Source: Physcomitrium patens (lineage: Eukaryota > Streptophyta > Bryopsida > Funariales > Funariaceae). From it: DNA of 64,000 nt. Both the position numbers and the translations under genes were made by a program. Positions within the stretch are counted from its first letter, which is position 1; each line of letters starts with the position of its first letter. Below are positions 45,574 through 57,718 of this stretch, piece after piece. Under the pieces are notes generated by a model. It worked only from the letters and a program-made list of their open reading frames with translations, had not been told where the DNA came from and did no database searches. The DNA lies in contig NC_037270.1 of NCBI RefSeq assembly GCF_000002425.4, positions 10,154,494 to 10,218,493 on the forward strand, written 5' to 3'.

Positions 45574-48070
45574 ATTTCTCGTAAAATTTACTTTTTTTCA
45601 AATATTATTAAGAGTTTTTCTAATCTAATAGAAAGCCATAAAACTAGTATAGCCAAACCTGTACTTATAGGTACAAAAGCTTTTTTACATATTACAAAAG
45701 AAGGATTGTCTTTTGTTATTTATGCCACACCTATTTTAAATGATGGAAAGATTTCAAGTAAAATTTTAAGTCAATATTAAGATTTTCAAGATGTTTTTGA
45801 GAAGAAGAATGGAGATATTTTCCCGAAGCATCATCCACATGATTGCTCAATCAGTCTTAAAGAAAGAACTCAACTGCCATTTGGTCCAATCTATAGTTTA
45901 TCACAAAATGAGTTCGTTGAACTCAAGAAATACATTCATGAGAACTTGGCCAAGAATTTCATATGCCATTCAAAATCTCTAATATGAGCTCTTATCTTAT
46001 TTGTGAAGAAAAATGATAGATCTTTGCAAATATGTATAGATTATTGAGGACTCAATAAGATTATCATCAAGAATAAATATGCTCTATCTTTGATATCTGG
46101 ACTTCTTGATTAATTAAATTTAGCTAAAATCTATACAAAAATAGATCTACAAGGAGCATACAATCTAGTCTACATTAAAGAAGGAGATAAATAAAAGATT
46201 ATATTTTGAACAAGGTATGGATATTTTGAATATAATATCATACCTTTTGGACTCACAAATGCATCAACTACTTTCCAATATCTTATGAGTGATATTTTTT
46301 GTGAGTTTCTAGATGATTTTATTGTCTTTTATTTAGACAACATTTTAATCTATTCTAAGGATGCAGAAGAATATAAAATTCATGTTTGTCACATGTAACA
46401 AAAACTTAGAGATGTGGGATTGTATGCCAAGATAAAAAAGTGTGTATTCTGTACTACCCAAGTTGACTTCTTAGGATACATCATTTTAAACAATGGTCTA
46501 ATGATAGTTCCTAAAAAAGTTCAAATAATCATGGCCTAAAAGACTCTAAAAATAGTAATAGATATACAATGCTTTTTGAGATTTACCAATTACTATTAGA
46601 TCTTCATCAAGAATTTTTTTCAAGTTGTAGCACCACTTACATACTTAACTTGTAAAAACAAGCTCGAGTGGAATAAAGAAGCAGAATCATCATTTGAAAC
46701 TTTGAAGAAAGCTTTTACTTTTGCACCAATCTTGCATTGCGTTGACTTCTCTAAAGTATTTTTTATCGAGATAGATGTATCTGACTTTGCCTTAAGTGTG
46801 GTCTTATCACAAATAAGAGAAGATGGAAAACTTCATCTAATAGCTTTTCATTCAAGAAAAGTTTCAGCAACTAAGATTAATTTTGAAATCCACGACCAGA
46901 TTTTTTTTTGTAATTGTAGATTCTTTTCAAGAATGGCATCATTATTTATCTAATATTTATCTAAATAATGATGTAAGTCATCATCGACCTTATAGACTTC
47001 TCCAACCATTATCTATACAAGAATAATTATGATCTTCTATCTCTATGGATTTTATCATGGATCTTCTAATTCCAAGTTCATATAATTTTATATTCGTGAT
47101 TGTAGATTATTTCACTAAGATGGTATATTTTGTATCATGTACAAAATCTATCAAAGGTGAAAGAATAGCTAAACTCTTCTTTGATAATATCTATTGCTAT
47201 TATGGATTATTAAGAGATATTATATCAAACAAAGGAACATAGTTTTTATCAAGATTTTGGAGAACTCATTTTAAAATATTGAAGGTAGATATAAAACTAT
47301 CTTTAGCTTTCCACCTTGAAACTGATAGACAAAAAAAATGGATAAATCAAGTTTTAGAGTAGTATTTGAAGTGTACCATTAATTATCAATAAGATGATTG
47401 AACAACTCTTTTGCCACTGGCAAAATTTGCTTATAATAATTTGGTACATTCTTCTACTCAATAAACATCTTTCTTTACCAATTATAATTATCATTCATAA
47501 TTTGATATTTTTTACTTTTTAAAAGTTGATAATTATGAAGCAGAAGATATGACAAATCAATTGTCAAAGCTACATGCAACAATGAAGGTTCAATTAAAAG
47601 AAGCTCAAGAACGACAAAAAGCCAACACAGATGTCTCTTGTAAGGAACAACCTCAATTTCATGTGAAAGATAAGGTATAGTTACTTCATTGTAATATTAA
47701 AACTATTTGTCCTAGTGACAAGATGGATTATCATAAGCTTGGACCATTTTCCATTTGTAAATTGATTAATCTAGTTGCTTATCGATTATACCTACCAGAG
47801 TCTATGAAAATCCATTATATATTCCATGTGTCTTTACTTGAGCCATACTAGACAATGGATATACAAGGAAGGAGATAAATACCACCACTTCATACAAAAG
47901 TGAACAATAATGAAGAATTTGAGGTTGAAGAAGTTTTAGATTTAAAGCAATGCCAAAATAGGTTAGAATATCTAATATATTGGCATGGATATAACATTAA
48001 TGAATGCACATAGAAGCCATCTAAGAATCTAGCAAATGCATCAGCTAAAGTTAAAGCTTTTTATCAATGA
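45574..48070 (+). pseudogene. RT, RNase H, integrase and chromodomain of A5
   Basis: RT about 45890-46640 (PIYSLSQNEFVELKKYI, FYLDNILIYSKDA at about 46325-46370 with YLDN instead of YLDD). RNase H 46702-46953 (FFIEIDVSDFALSVVLSQI). Integrase from 47045 (MDFIMDLLIPSSYNFIFVIV, ISNKGT instead of ISDRGT), with HLETDRQKKW for the Glu region. The chromodomain at 47905-48070 is still visible (EEFEVEEVLDLKQ, YLIYWHGYNI). Many stops and frame changes; non-functional. Confidence 0.8.
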
Positions 48071-48239
48071 CATCGATCAAAATCAAGATGAAGAGTCAAA
48101 AAATTCTTTGCTATAAAGCAAAGTAAGTCCAATGGAGATATCATTCTATCTTGTATTATTATTTCTTTGAATTTTTTAGTGCTTAAGAGATGAAGAATCA
48201 ACAACTAGCAGATTCAATTTAAGAGCTATCATTTATTAA

Positions 48240-48645
48240 GCTACTAGACAAGATATTGAGACTATCACAACCTTCAAGATGGCAAAATCAAAATGAAGTC
48301 CCTCAAAAATGACATGTTCTTTCTTGAATAGATGGCAAGATACAATGTGTTTGGTACCACAACTTTGGAAGGGATTCCTAGTATTTAGTGATACTTTTGG
48401 AGATAGGAACCACTCTTGATGGTATTATTAGTATTTTGTTTGAAGGGAGTTATAAAGGCCTCAATAATGATTAAATATTAGGGTGGTCTTCTTGCCTTTG
48501 TATGAGACATTATTGATGATTAAAAGGACCTATCAACTATCTTTGAACGAAAAAAGATTAGAATATGTGGCAAATACAATTTGGTACAACTTAGACTTCA
48601 TGAACATGTAATCACCGCTACTCGTGGAACTCGTCCCTAGAAGAG
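48240..48645 (+). pseudogene. Small extra ORF remnant of A5
   Basis: Frame-by-frame counterpart of the A3 ORF at 20881-21285: LRLSQPSRWQNQNE, then a TGA at the same position as in A3, then DGKIQCVWYHNFGRDS, LVILLEIGTTLDG, EGSYKGLNND, LGWSSC, KGPINYL. Further stops arise at Trp, Gln or Arg codons. Confidence 0.65.
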
Positions 48646-48652
48646 AGGGTAA

Positions 48653-49200
48653 TATCACAAACATACATATTTATCTTGATAATTATGCAAATAATAAGAA
48701 TAAGTAGAAGTAAGTCAAAGTAGATAAATATGATAATATCTTATAAAAAGCTTCTTAGAAGCTTTACAGACATTGCTTTGCCTTTATACATGTCTATAGG
48801 TGGTTGATAGGTTGAAAACTTGACCAAAAATGAGGCCACGTATTGACATGTTGGCTATTTATAATACAAATTAGACATATGGTGCATACCTAAAAAACTT
48901 GCTTTACAAATTAGACATGTGTCCTACAAGTTGGATGCGTATTAGAGATCTTATAGCATGTCACCATATATTCCTTAATTAAGTAATATATATATATATA
49001 AGTAAGAGTGAGGCCTTCTTCACTCTTATCAATTCCTTTCTTGATTTTTAGTCTAGTTTCAAGAGTCTTATGTTTTTTAGTCTTTGGCAATAGTCATTCC
49101 AATCCTTCCTTGAATATACATACTTTCTTCTATTTTTTCATTTTTTTTAGACACAAATTCTATAACTTTATGTATCTTCTTCCAATTTGTGTCCTTGACA
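48653..49200 (+). repeat. 3' LTR of A5
   Basis: 548 bp, starts tatcacaaacatac (TG to TA), ends gtccttgaca. Palindrome arms TAAGAGTGA / TCACTCTTA around 49000-49030, keeping pairing where the 5' LTR has C-G. Confidence 0.85.
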
Positions 49201-49480
49201 GATTAACAAGATATCATTACTTTTTTATAATATCAAGACTACTTGTGCTTCTAACAAGTTGAACTTATATAAGCTTAGATCTTTTTGTATTTTTCAACAA
49301 GTTAAACTTGTTACTTATTGATTATATCTACTAGAGCATATAAAGACTTATCTTGTATTCCACATTTGTTTTTTGAGCAATATAAGATACAAAGAAGATT
49401 GAGGCTTTTCATCAATAATATTTACCAAAATTAAGATAAAGATTAGCAAGATCTATAAAAGATAATGATCGCTTCCTAGG
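49201..49480 (+). pseudogene. Integrase end of A4 after the A5 insertion
   Basis: aatatcaagactacttgtgc, tataagcttagatctttttg and tattccacatttgttttttg parallel A5 47690-47830 (NIKTTCPSDK, KLGPFS, IFHVSL). The small-ORF region is deleted in this copy. Polypurine tract at 49494-49506. Confidence 0.7.
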
Positions 49481-49506
49481 AAATTTATCTCTAAAAGAGA
49501 GGATAA

Positions 49507-50040
49507 TGTCACATACATACATATTTATTTCAATAATAACCTATATAATTAGATAGAAGTAAGTAAATATTGATTAATTTTATAATATCTTTTAAAAAAG
49601 CTTTTTAGAAGCTTCATAGATGTATTTTTGACTTTATATATATCTATAGTTAATTAATAGGTTAAAAATTTGATCAGCAAGTTAACTATATACCATACAT
49701 GTTAGTAGCTTATAGAAGAAGTTAATTATATTGTGCACATATAAAAAAATTATTTTATAAGTTAAGATGTGTGTCTTCCAAAGTTAATATATATTAGAAG
49801 TCCTATATAATATTGCTATATAGCTTCTAATTTGATAGTATATATAAAGACAAGAATGAAGCCTTCATTCTTGTCAATGCCTTTTTAGTTCTTAATCTTG
49901 TTTTAAGACTTTCTAATCTTCTTGTCTTTGGCAATAGCCATTTTAGTTTAATATATTATCATCTTTGAATGACTTTCTAATCTTTTTGAATGACAAAAAA
50001 GTGTATTGAGTTTTCTTTCTTTGAAATTCATATCTTTAAC
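49507..50040 (+). repeat. 3' LTR of A4
   Basis: Starts tgtcacatacatac. Carries TATA (agtatatataaag) and a perfect palindrome GACAAGAATGAAG / CTTCATTCTTGTC at 49849-49875. The end at about 50040 abuts family B sequence. Confidence 0.8.
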
Positions 50041-50480
50041 CGTTGCATAAAGTCTTGCTTCAGAATACATTGGACACTTAGTTATGGAAAGTAATTAGAA
50101 ATTATAATTATTAGGTCCTAAAAATTCTATTAAAATCCTAAATAAAATCTAATTAAACCTAAAAAATCATAATCAAACTTTAATCAAATCCAAAAGAAGT
50201 TTTAAAAAAATTATTAAAGAAATTTAAATAGATTCTAAAGAATTTAAAAAAAATAATAAATTTTTTTATAAAAATCTTAAAACTTCAATAACTAATAATT
50301 AAACTATTGATTTTGACTAAAATATTTTTTACATTTCAATCTTCAAGCAAATAACTAATATACAAAGTTTGAGAAAATTGAACTTATCAATTGAAAGAAA
50401 GAGCTTCAAATACTTTTAGGTGTTAATTGTCATGCTTCTCCAATCTAGATATTGATTTTTTAGTAGAATTTTTTTTTTAT
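50041..50480 (-). repeat. Family B LTR fragment (B4)
   Basis: Begins cgttgcataaagtcttgctt, the decayed form of the B2 edge (tgttatattatgtgaagtct), and continues through the aaaatcctaaataaaatc reiterations and cttatcaattgaaagaaag. Homology fades near 50480. Confidence 0.5.
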
Positions 50481-51995
50481 TTATTCTGCAATTACTCTCT
50501 AAATTAGCAAAATCGTAGATATCTAAGCCTACTATGCTCTCACAAAACATTTTTCCAGGCCCTAAATTTCTTGTTTCGGTCAAGTAATTCTAATTTTTTG
50601 TCTTAGTCAGGTAAATCGTAATCAATGAATCATTTTTTGGCTATATTTTATAAAATCTTTGCCAAAATAAAATTAAAGCTCTTATACTTGCAAAAAAAAA
50701 AAATCAATGAAAAATTATTGAAATAATTGAAAATATTAAAATAATAAAATCTGAAAATCAAGCTAATACAAGGAGTATGGCATGATGAGGGCCACAAATG
50801 CATGCTACCTGGAGTATTCACTTATCTACCTTCCGGGCTGAGAAGATTTGTTGGAAACAAAAATTTTATTGTGAATCTCAAAATTGACAATGTAGAGAGG
50901 GGCTAGGATATTGGAATGACAATGTCATTGGGAAAGTAGAATCTTGTTGATGAAACCGAATGGACTAGGTCAAGTATGTTGCCTCCCACCAGTATGGTTT
51001 GGATGGTTTAAACATGGCCTTTTTTAGGTGATATTTTACTTGTGATGTAACTATCATATTTTGGAATATTATTTGATACTTCATCACATCACCTATCTTA
51101 CAAAGTCAAAAATAAAACATAACTAGTATTGAATAACATTGGTAGTTTGTAGTAGTTGTAGATCTCCAAATCAAAATTTGACAGATGATCTGAAGAATAT
51201 AATAGATGACATCTAAGGTCGTCAGCATTGTAGAAATCTTAAAAGTATAAAGTATGGAGGTATTATTTAATTGACTTATATGTCTTACTTTAAGTGATGT
51301 ATTTCATTTGAGGTTAGTTTTTCAAAAAGAAGAAGCTTCAAAAAAATTTGTAACGATATTTTTTTTATGTATTTATGATCAATAAGCAAGATGGAATCTT
51401 TTTTCTTTGGATAATATTAATAATAGATGGTTACCATAGTTCTATTGCTATACTTGAAATTCACCTAAAAAATGATTCAAAATCAAGAAAAACTTATCTT
51501 TTTGAATAATATTGAAGGCTATAATAGAACAATTTTATTTGAATTAGTTAATAAAAAAGTTCATTTGCTACAAAGTTGAAAGAGCAAGACAATTTGGTTA
51601 GATCCTTATTATTAGAATAGACTATTTATTAAGTATTGTTGTAGGATGAGCAATAAAAGTGACAATTCGAATTCATCCAATAGAGAGATGCATATTTTTA
51701 AGAATACCTCCCTCTTTAGATTACAAATATACAAACATACACAATTTTGTGTACATTTAATATTTTATTATTTTATTATATCAATTTTAATTTTATTATT
51801 TATTATAGAATTATTATATTATTTTAATATGATATTAAAGCATATGTCTTTAAATTCTTGATATAGAAATATAAAAAAATAATAAAAAAATCATATAGAA
51901 ATAAAGCTTTGATGAAGATGTTTTGATAAAGACATGAATCAAAATAAAAAGAATCTTAAAATAATCTTATATAATTCAAGAAGAATTAATATTCA
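50481..51995. other. Unassigned AT-rich region
   Basis: 50740-51060 is less AT-rich (catgatgagggccacaaatg, ctaccttccgggctgagaag) and may be a separate repeat fragment. 51170-51600 has short blocks that look like decayed gypsy pol, but I could not align them with confidence. The 71-codon ORF at 51646-51861 is hydrophobic and without motif. Confidence 0.35.
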
Positions 51996-52026
51996 TTCCA
52001 AAAGTATTATAGTATTAAAATTAAAA

Positions 52027-52425
52027 TATTTATTGCCAAAAGAAAAAAAATATAGACTCTTGAAATTAGACTAAGAATAAAAAAATTATTGACAAGAGTG
52101 AAGAAGGCTTTATTCTTACCTCCATATATACTATCTAACTAAGAGCTACATAACAACATTTTATAGATCCTCCAATATGACCAACTTACAAGATAAGTTT
52201 TTTATATGTATGCCATCTAGTTAATTTGTTCCACAAGCTATTAATACGTGCAACATGTGGCTAATTTATTGGCCAAGTTTCTAACCTATCAATCAATTAA
52301 AAATATATTTAAAGTCAAATATACATCTATAAAGCTTCTAAAAAGCTATGCCATAAAATATCATCAAACTTATATTTACATTCTACCTAACACTTCTTAT
52401 CTATGTAAATATCTATATCCATGAC
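52027..52425 (-). repeat. Family A LTR fragment (A6)
   Basis: Same orientation and order as the A3 LTR: attgccaaaagaaaa, gacaagagtgaagaaggctt, ccatatatactatctaacta, agagctacataacaaca, ending atccatgaca at 52425. No internal family A sequence adjoins it, so it is a solo LTR or a remnant. Confidence 0.7.
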
Positions 52426-52459
52426 ATTGTTATCATAGAAATTGAGGCACCAATTCTTC

Positions 52460-53340
52460 TACTTTATCTTTAAAATGGCCATAATAAGCTTATCAACCAT
52501 GGAATAGCCAAAGTTTGATGGTTCTTGATATACAGTTTGAAAAAAAAAAATCTAAATAAAATTTGAAATAAAAGATTTATGGAAATTAATATTTGGTAAA
52601 GAAAAAAAATTGATACCAATCTTAGAAGATAATGCAACAATTTTAACACCTCCAATAAATCAAGTTGCAATCACCATATAGAAAAAGAGAGATCATGGCG
52701 CATTATCCACCATATAAAATTGTGCAGATAATTTCATATCCTTTTACATAAGAAAGTGTACAATTGCCAATAAAGCTTGACTTGTACTTGAAAACACTTA
52801 TTTTATAAGTAACATTGTCACACAAGCATATTTTCAAGAGAAATTCATAACACAAAAAATGAAAGTAGATAATTTCATAATATAACATCTACATAACTTA
52901 AGAATATTATTACAACAATATCATTCTATTAGAGTTATTATTCTATCTTAAATAGAAATCTTTATATTAATGTAGTCAATGCTATCTCAATATAGCAGTA
53001 TCATTCAAATACTATGCACTACCATATGACAATCCTATCAAAATTGATTTTTATCTTATTACATAAAGAAACTACAATGAAGAGTTTTTCTATCAAATCA
53101 CAAGCACATTTTTTTAGAAGAAGAAAAAAAAAATAACAATCACATCTCTCTACAAAACTACTACAATAAGAATATAAAAATTTGAAGAATAAGACAAAAT
53201 TGACAATTCTATGTCCACATTGTAAGAAGATGGGATATTGAGAATTGAAATGTTTCACAAAAATCAAAAAATATAAGCCATTGTCCAACACAACAATAAC
53301 AATTCATGAGAATAGAAAATCAAAATAGAAATCCAAAGAT
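52460..53340 (+). pseudogene. Gag of the copia remnant
   Basis: Reads PKFDGS.YTV (copia KFDGxNY start), later NKA.LVLENTYFISNIVTQAYF, QEKFITQKMKVDNFII (with stops), the UBN2-type gag pattern. The zinc knuckle near 53210-53260 reads CPHCKKMGY.ELKCFTK (CPHCxKxGHxxxxC with His lost). Followed by a Lys-rich linker. Confidence 0.65.
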
Positions 53341-53439
53341 GTAAAAGAAATTCTTCCATTATTTTATATTCATGTATATTTTACATAAGAATATTATTCT
53401 AAAAAATCATTTAAACTAAGAGCAATAGAAGATCCTACA

Positions 53440-53800
53440 TGGATCATTGATATGAGTGGAACTCATTACTTGGCTCACAAAAAATTCCAATTTATTACTT
53501 TTGAAAAATTAACAATAGAAGAAAATTATATACATCTTGACAATTATACTATTCTTTCAATTTATAGACAAGGTAATATAGAGATTTTTATGATAAATGG
53601 AGAAACCATTTGGCTTAATAATATATTATATGTTCTTAATCTATATAAGAATTTATTTTTAATAAGTGACCATGACATATATGGTAGTGGCATATCTATA
53701 AAAAATCGTACATATAGACTTCTTGCCAAAGTTAATTCTAAAATTGCGTCTTATTTCTTTCAAAATTATTTATATATCCTTGGTAGCTTGCTATTATAAG
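53440..53800 (+). pseudogene. Protease of the copia remnant
   Basis: 115-codon open segment at 53452-53799. The start reads PTWIIDMSGTHYL, where copia has WIIDSGASxHM: the active-site D-S-G has become D-M-S-G. Then GNIEIFMINGETIWLNNILY and NLYKNLFLISDHDIYG, the usual strand order (VLYVPxLxxNLLS). Confidence 0.75.
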
Positions 53801-54840
53801 ATATAAAAATAGAGTCTAACTTATCTATTATTCTAGATAATGATTCATATAAAAAATCCTCCCTTGTGATGTATTCAAATTTGGCTATTATTCTTCTAAA
53901 TTCTAAGCAAATAACATCTTTATCAAATTCTTCAAACTTGTAGTATTGTTGGTCAAGGTATTTAAGTGCCAAGAAATTACAATAACTTGCCACTAATAAA
54001 TCCATTATGGATCCATTAATTAAAAGAATTTTTTTACAATAATATCCAACATGCCTTCATAAAAAGTAAGCTATGAAAATATTTCCAAAAGTGGCTACAA
54101 ATTAAGCTATTCAATCCCTTAAATTAATTCATTTTTATCTAAGTGGCTAAATAGTTCCTTCCATTTTTTCCAAATTTGAATATTATGTACTATTTATCAA
54201 TTATTTTTTAAGTTATGTTGTGCTTTGACTTCTCCGTCAAAAGAAAAAATGCTTCCATGTCTCTAAAATATTTTATATATAGACAAAAATACAAACTAGA
54301 TACAAACTCCAAGTTCTCCACTTTGATCAAGGATGAGAATACCTCTCCTCTAATTTTAACTAATATTTAGAAACTCATAGTATTCAATGTCAATTTACCA
54401 CAATATATATTCTTTATCAAAATAACATTGTGGAACAAAAAAATTGTATTCTTTTCAATACCATTAGATATATACTCCATGAAACTAAATTATCACAAGC
54501 ATTTTGGAGCAAAGGTGTCTCATGTGCTACATACCTTCAAAATTATTGTCCTACCAAAGCTATTTTAAATGACACAACTTTATTTAAATTATGGTACAAA
54601 AAAAAATGAATATTGCATATTTTTATATTTTTAGAAGTTGATATTTTTCAGCAAAACTTTTGAATATATATTGCTTGAATATAACTCTGTTACTAAAGCA
54701 TATAAGCTTCAAAGAATCATCAATGGTACTCTTCTTATATGAAGAGATGTTGTATTTCAAAAAGAATATATCAAACATTTTTATCCTAACATAGACTTTC
54801 TAAATCCTCATGATTAAACAATTTTGATAGATGTGCATAT
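53800..54840 (+). pseudogene. Integrase of the copia remnant
   Basis: 54400-54600 reads QNNIVEQKNCILFNTIRY, then FWSKGVSCATYLQNYCPTKA and LWYKKK (copia: NGVVERKNRT…, A..YLLNRxPTKA, W..KKP), so it spans the catalytic Glu region. The C-terminal part at 54670-54830 reads EYNSVTKAYKLQRIINGTLL and RDVVFQKEY. The first part (53800-54390) is badly decayed. A 79-codon minus ORF at 53766-54005 is antisense. Confidence 0.75.
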
Positions 54841-55720
54841 TTTTCAATCTATTGGCTCTTCCATTCTAGAGCCTACCTAAGGCAATCTTGGGCCAAAGTT
54901 TTGTGATTGTCTAAGGCTTCTTCATGGTAGTTTAGGATCCCCTCTTGGTCATCTAGGCTCCTTCTTTGATTACTTTGGTATAGAAAGTTTCAATGGCCAT
55001 CTAAAATTTTCTTCCATAAAAAATTTCTCATGGCATAGGCATTTCTTTCAAAAGAACCCTCTTGGCTGCTTGCATATTTTTTCCAAAGGAATCTTCTTAG
55101 CCGCCTTGGTATTTCTTTTCGAAGGAACTCCATATTAAGTGGCCATGGGTTCTCTAAGTTGCAAATGGTCCCACAATCCTTACCAAGTGGCTTTGCTACA
55201 TGAATCCTTGGATTATAAGTAGACCTAAATTTAATGTTAGATGGCTATAAGTTCTATAGCATACAAGTAGATTTCTATCCCATATTAAGGAGTAGTGGCT
55301 TTTTCATGTTTTAATTTGTGAGCTGCTTAACTTTTAAGAATTTCTTCTACTTAATTTTCCTACTTGTACTAAACGATGTCAATTTGCCTTGAAGTATGTT
55401 AGACCTCCATTTAAGACTAGTATTCATACCACATCTTAACAAACATATCTAATTTTTTTGCTCACTCATAATTCACTTTGAATCTAATTTGAATATTTCA
55501 ATAGAAGTTGGTGATTTATCTCTTACTATCCAAATATGACCTTCTTTTTGACACAATAAAGATATTGTGTCTTTTGCTGCATGATCTTACTGAAAATTAT
55601 ACCATTGAGCCTCTTCTTCCTCATATTAAAATAAATAAAAGCAATAAAAAAAAATTTCACTTTAATTATAATTTCTATTATTTCTATTGAATCTACAAGC
55701 TATTCTCAAACAATTAATTC
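54841..55720. other. Linker/spacer between copia integrase and RT
   Basis: 880 bases with repeated short themes (ctaaggcttcttcatgg, cttctttcaaaagaaccctcttgg, ttccaaaggaatcttcttagc) and no ORF beyond 60 codons. The copia linker is normally coding but variable, so this may be decayed linker plus an inserted fragment. Confidence 0.35.
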
Positions 55721-56235
55721 TTCAAAAGAATCTCAATGGAAATTGGCAATAGAAAAAGAGCTCAATTTTCATTTTGTCAATACTATATTATTGTTCAACT
55801 AGCTTTTTGCTAATCGCTAGTCCATCACTTAGAAATAGATATTTAAAATCAAGCTAAAAAAATTTAGGGTCGTGGAAAGCTTCAAAGTCCATCTTGTGGC
55901 TTGTAAATTTAATCAAATTCTAAGTTTGGATTATGATAAAACTTTTTTTTTCTAATGTTTGAATTTAATTCATTCATCGCATCCTTGCTTTGAGAATTCA
56001 ACTTGATTTATATGTCCATCAAATAGATATTAAAATTACTTTCTTCAATGAATATTGTCAAAAAGAAATCTATATGAAGTTTCTAAAAAGAATCATCTCT
56101 CCTCAACCAAGTATAAAGTGTTGACTTCATAAGATCTTTTATAGATTAAAACAATTACCTTGCAAATAGTTTAAGGTAATCAATATTTTTTTCACTTAAT
56201 AAATATTTTTAAAAGATTGATATAATAATCTTCTA
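55721..56235 (+). pseudogene. Reverse transcriptase start of the copia remnant
   Basis: Reads WKLAIEKELNFHF (copia WxxAMxEE), then FKVHLVACKFNQ (from FKARLVAKGFxQ), LDYDKTFFF, then EIYMKFLKR (EEVYMxQPxGF). Truncated before the YVDD box. Stops at expected Trp/Gln/Arg sites. Confidence 0.7.
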
Positions 56236-56244
56236 ATAGACAAA

Positions 56245-56385
56245 GCCATAAGTCTGGTAAAATGTGCTTCTACACTACTATCTCTTGTGCATGAACTTGC
56301 ACAAACATATGTCTTCAAAAATGTGCTTCTATAATACTATAACTTGTGTATAAAATTACACAAATGATGTATATATATGTTGTTA
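56245..56385. repeat. Imperfect tandem duplication, unit about 63 bp
   Basis: aatgtgcttctacactacta...cttgcacaaacatat (from 56259) is repeated from 56322 as aatgtgcttctataatacta...attacacaaatgatg. Each unit also carries a small dyad (cttgtgca...tgcacaa in the first). Confidence 0.6.
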
Positions 56386-56518
56386 TACTTAAAATCCCAA
56401 CCAAACAATAATTGATGTCTGCTACACTTTTGAAGTCACTTTTGCAACATTGTTTAGGTAAAGCAATAATAATTCAATCCTAAACTATCATTGAGCAAAG
56501 TACATTTTTATACAATGC

Positions 56519-56665
56519 CTATCTTGCTCCCACTATGAACTCTTGGCAAGCTTCATACACCTCCTTGCCTTCCACACTCCCAACTTGTGAGGTTTTCAGC
56601 CATTGCTCTCTCCCCTTCTTCATTTCCATCTCAAATCCACCAGTCTTCATCCACTTGTTCCATAC
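56519..56665 (-). CDS. Possible terminal exon, unknown protein
   Basis: 48 codons plus stop, after TTCAG (acceptor ending at 56666). Reads VWNKWMKTGGFEMEMKKGRE, then QWLKTSQVGSVEGKEVYEAC and QEFIVGAR. The composition is protein-like (Lys/Glu, Trp, Gly), but the length is modest and CAG|GTATGG could equally be a donor on this strand. I cannot name the family. Confidence 0.3.
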   Translation of the reverse strand, partial: VWNKWMKTGGFEMEMKKGREQWLKTSQVGSVEGKEVYEACQEFIVGAR

Positions 56666-57643
56666 CTGAATTCACCACACAGCAAGGTAACACCCCCCAT
56701 ATTTGTTAAAACTAATGGGTTGTTGAAAGAGGGTCAACATTCGTCAGATACTAGCAAAATGTAAGAGTTGTTGGTTTGAAAGCTCTGAGCCATGACATCA
56801 TAGTCTGGTAATCCAACATTCAAAGTCAGTTTTAAATGGAACCTGAAGCAACTCAGGAGTACTAACGTGCAATCTTTAGCAATGCAGACTGCAAGATCTG
56901 CCCACCTTTTTTTCAACATTTGTTGCCAGGTAGAGCGTCAGAATTCGGGTTTTCCTGCACTACAAACCTTCAAGACCCAATTGGTTTCAAAGATGCATCC
57001 CTAGCGGAGAGCTTTGCTGCTGATTTAAGCTTGGTAGCCAATGTGTGGAATACATTCCTCCACGATTATAAGGTGATGAACGCAAAAATCCGATTGTGAA
57101 GTGACATACTTCACATTTATGTGAATTTCATCTGTCAATACACTTCAAGTTTTGAACGCCTTAGAAAGGCTGCCATAGTGATCTTACTTACGATCATTGA
57201 CCACTCCTGCAACCAATGAAGATGGATCAGTAACACACACCGATTGCTGGGTAGCTGTGTAAACTAATAGGCTAGATTAAGCAAATAATTCACCATTTAG
57301 AAAGGTCAGCTGTGTGGGCTGTGATCACTTCACGACCTTGTTTCGATGATAAACTCAAAGACGAGCCCAGGCTCAGCCTTCTCTCCAACTTCGAGATATG
57401 TTATTACGTCCAAAGGGCTCCAAATACAAACTAACAGAGATTGATTCGAAATACATCCTCGTCACCAATCGGCTCATCTTCCAAATGCACAACTCACATC
57501 TCTTTCAAGATTGTTCAATCTGCGTTCACCCAAAGTTGGTATATCTTCAAGTATGTCTTCAAGTGAAACATTACTGCTAAGGTCCCACTTCATGCAGTCC
57601 TACAGTGTTCTGAAAAAAACTTCTCGACAACAACTAATTATAT

Positions 57644-57718
57644 GGTAGCCCGTGCGACTTCATTATGACGGCTGCACAACCACAAAACAGCCGTCTTAAA
57701 ACAGTCGCACGGGCCACC
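57644..57718. repeat. 75-base two-step inverted repeat
   Basis: Outer arms 57644-57659 and 57703-57718 (GCCCGTGCGACT / AGTCGCACGGGC, 12 perfect pairs, extended to 15 of 16). Inner arms GACGGCTG (57667-57674) / CAGCCGTC (57688-57695). The two seven-base gaps are symmetrical and the apex is 13 bases. GC-rich in an AT-rich region. Confidence 0.85.

Larger units (their letters stand above)
43419..49200 (+). mobile_element. Full-length family A element (A5) nested in A4
   Basis: LTRs 43419-43964 and 48653-49200, gag 44185-45180, pol 45187-48070, small extra ORF remnant 48240-48640, polypurine tract agaagagagggtaa. Gag N-terminus as in A3. The flanking five bases (gtaag left, gatta right) do not match, so the target duplication is either lost or my LTR ends are off by a few bases. 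Confidence 0.85.
38482..50040 (+). mobile_element. Family A element (A4), decayed, split by A5
   Basis: 5' LTR 38482-39018, gag-pol 39250-43418, then A5, then the integrase end 49201-49480, polypurine tract and 3' LTR 49507-50040. The integrase reading (…aatgtaag at 43418) is resumed by acaagatatcattac at about 49206, matching A3 and A5 at the same point. Without A5 it is about 5.8 kb. Saturated with stops; older than A5. Confidence 0.85.
52440..56235 (+). mobile_element. Ty1/copia element remnant
   Basis: Order gag, zinc knuckle, protease, integrase, RT, with integrase before RT, as in copia. No LTRs recognised; the 5' end abuts the A6 LTR and the 3' end is lost inside RT at about 56235. 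Non-coding sequence at 54840-55700 separates integrase and RT. Confidence 0.75.
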
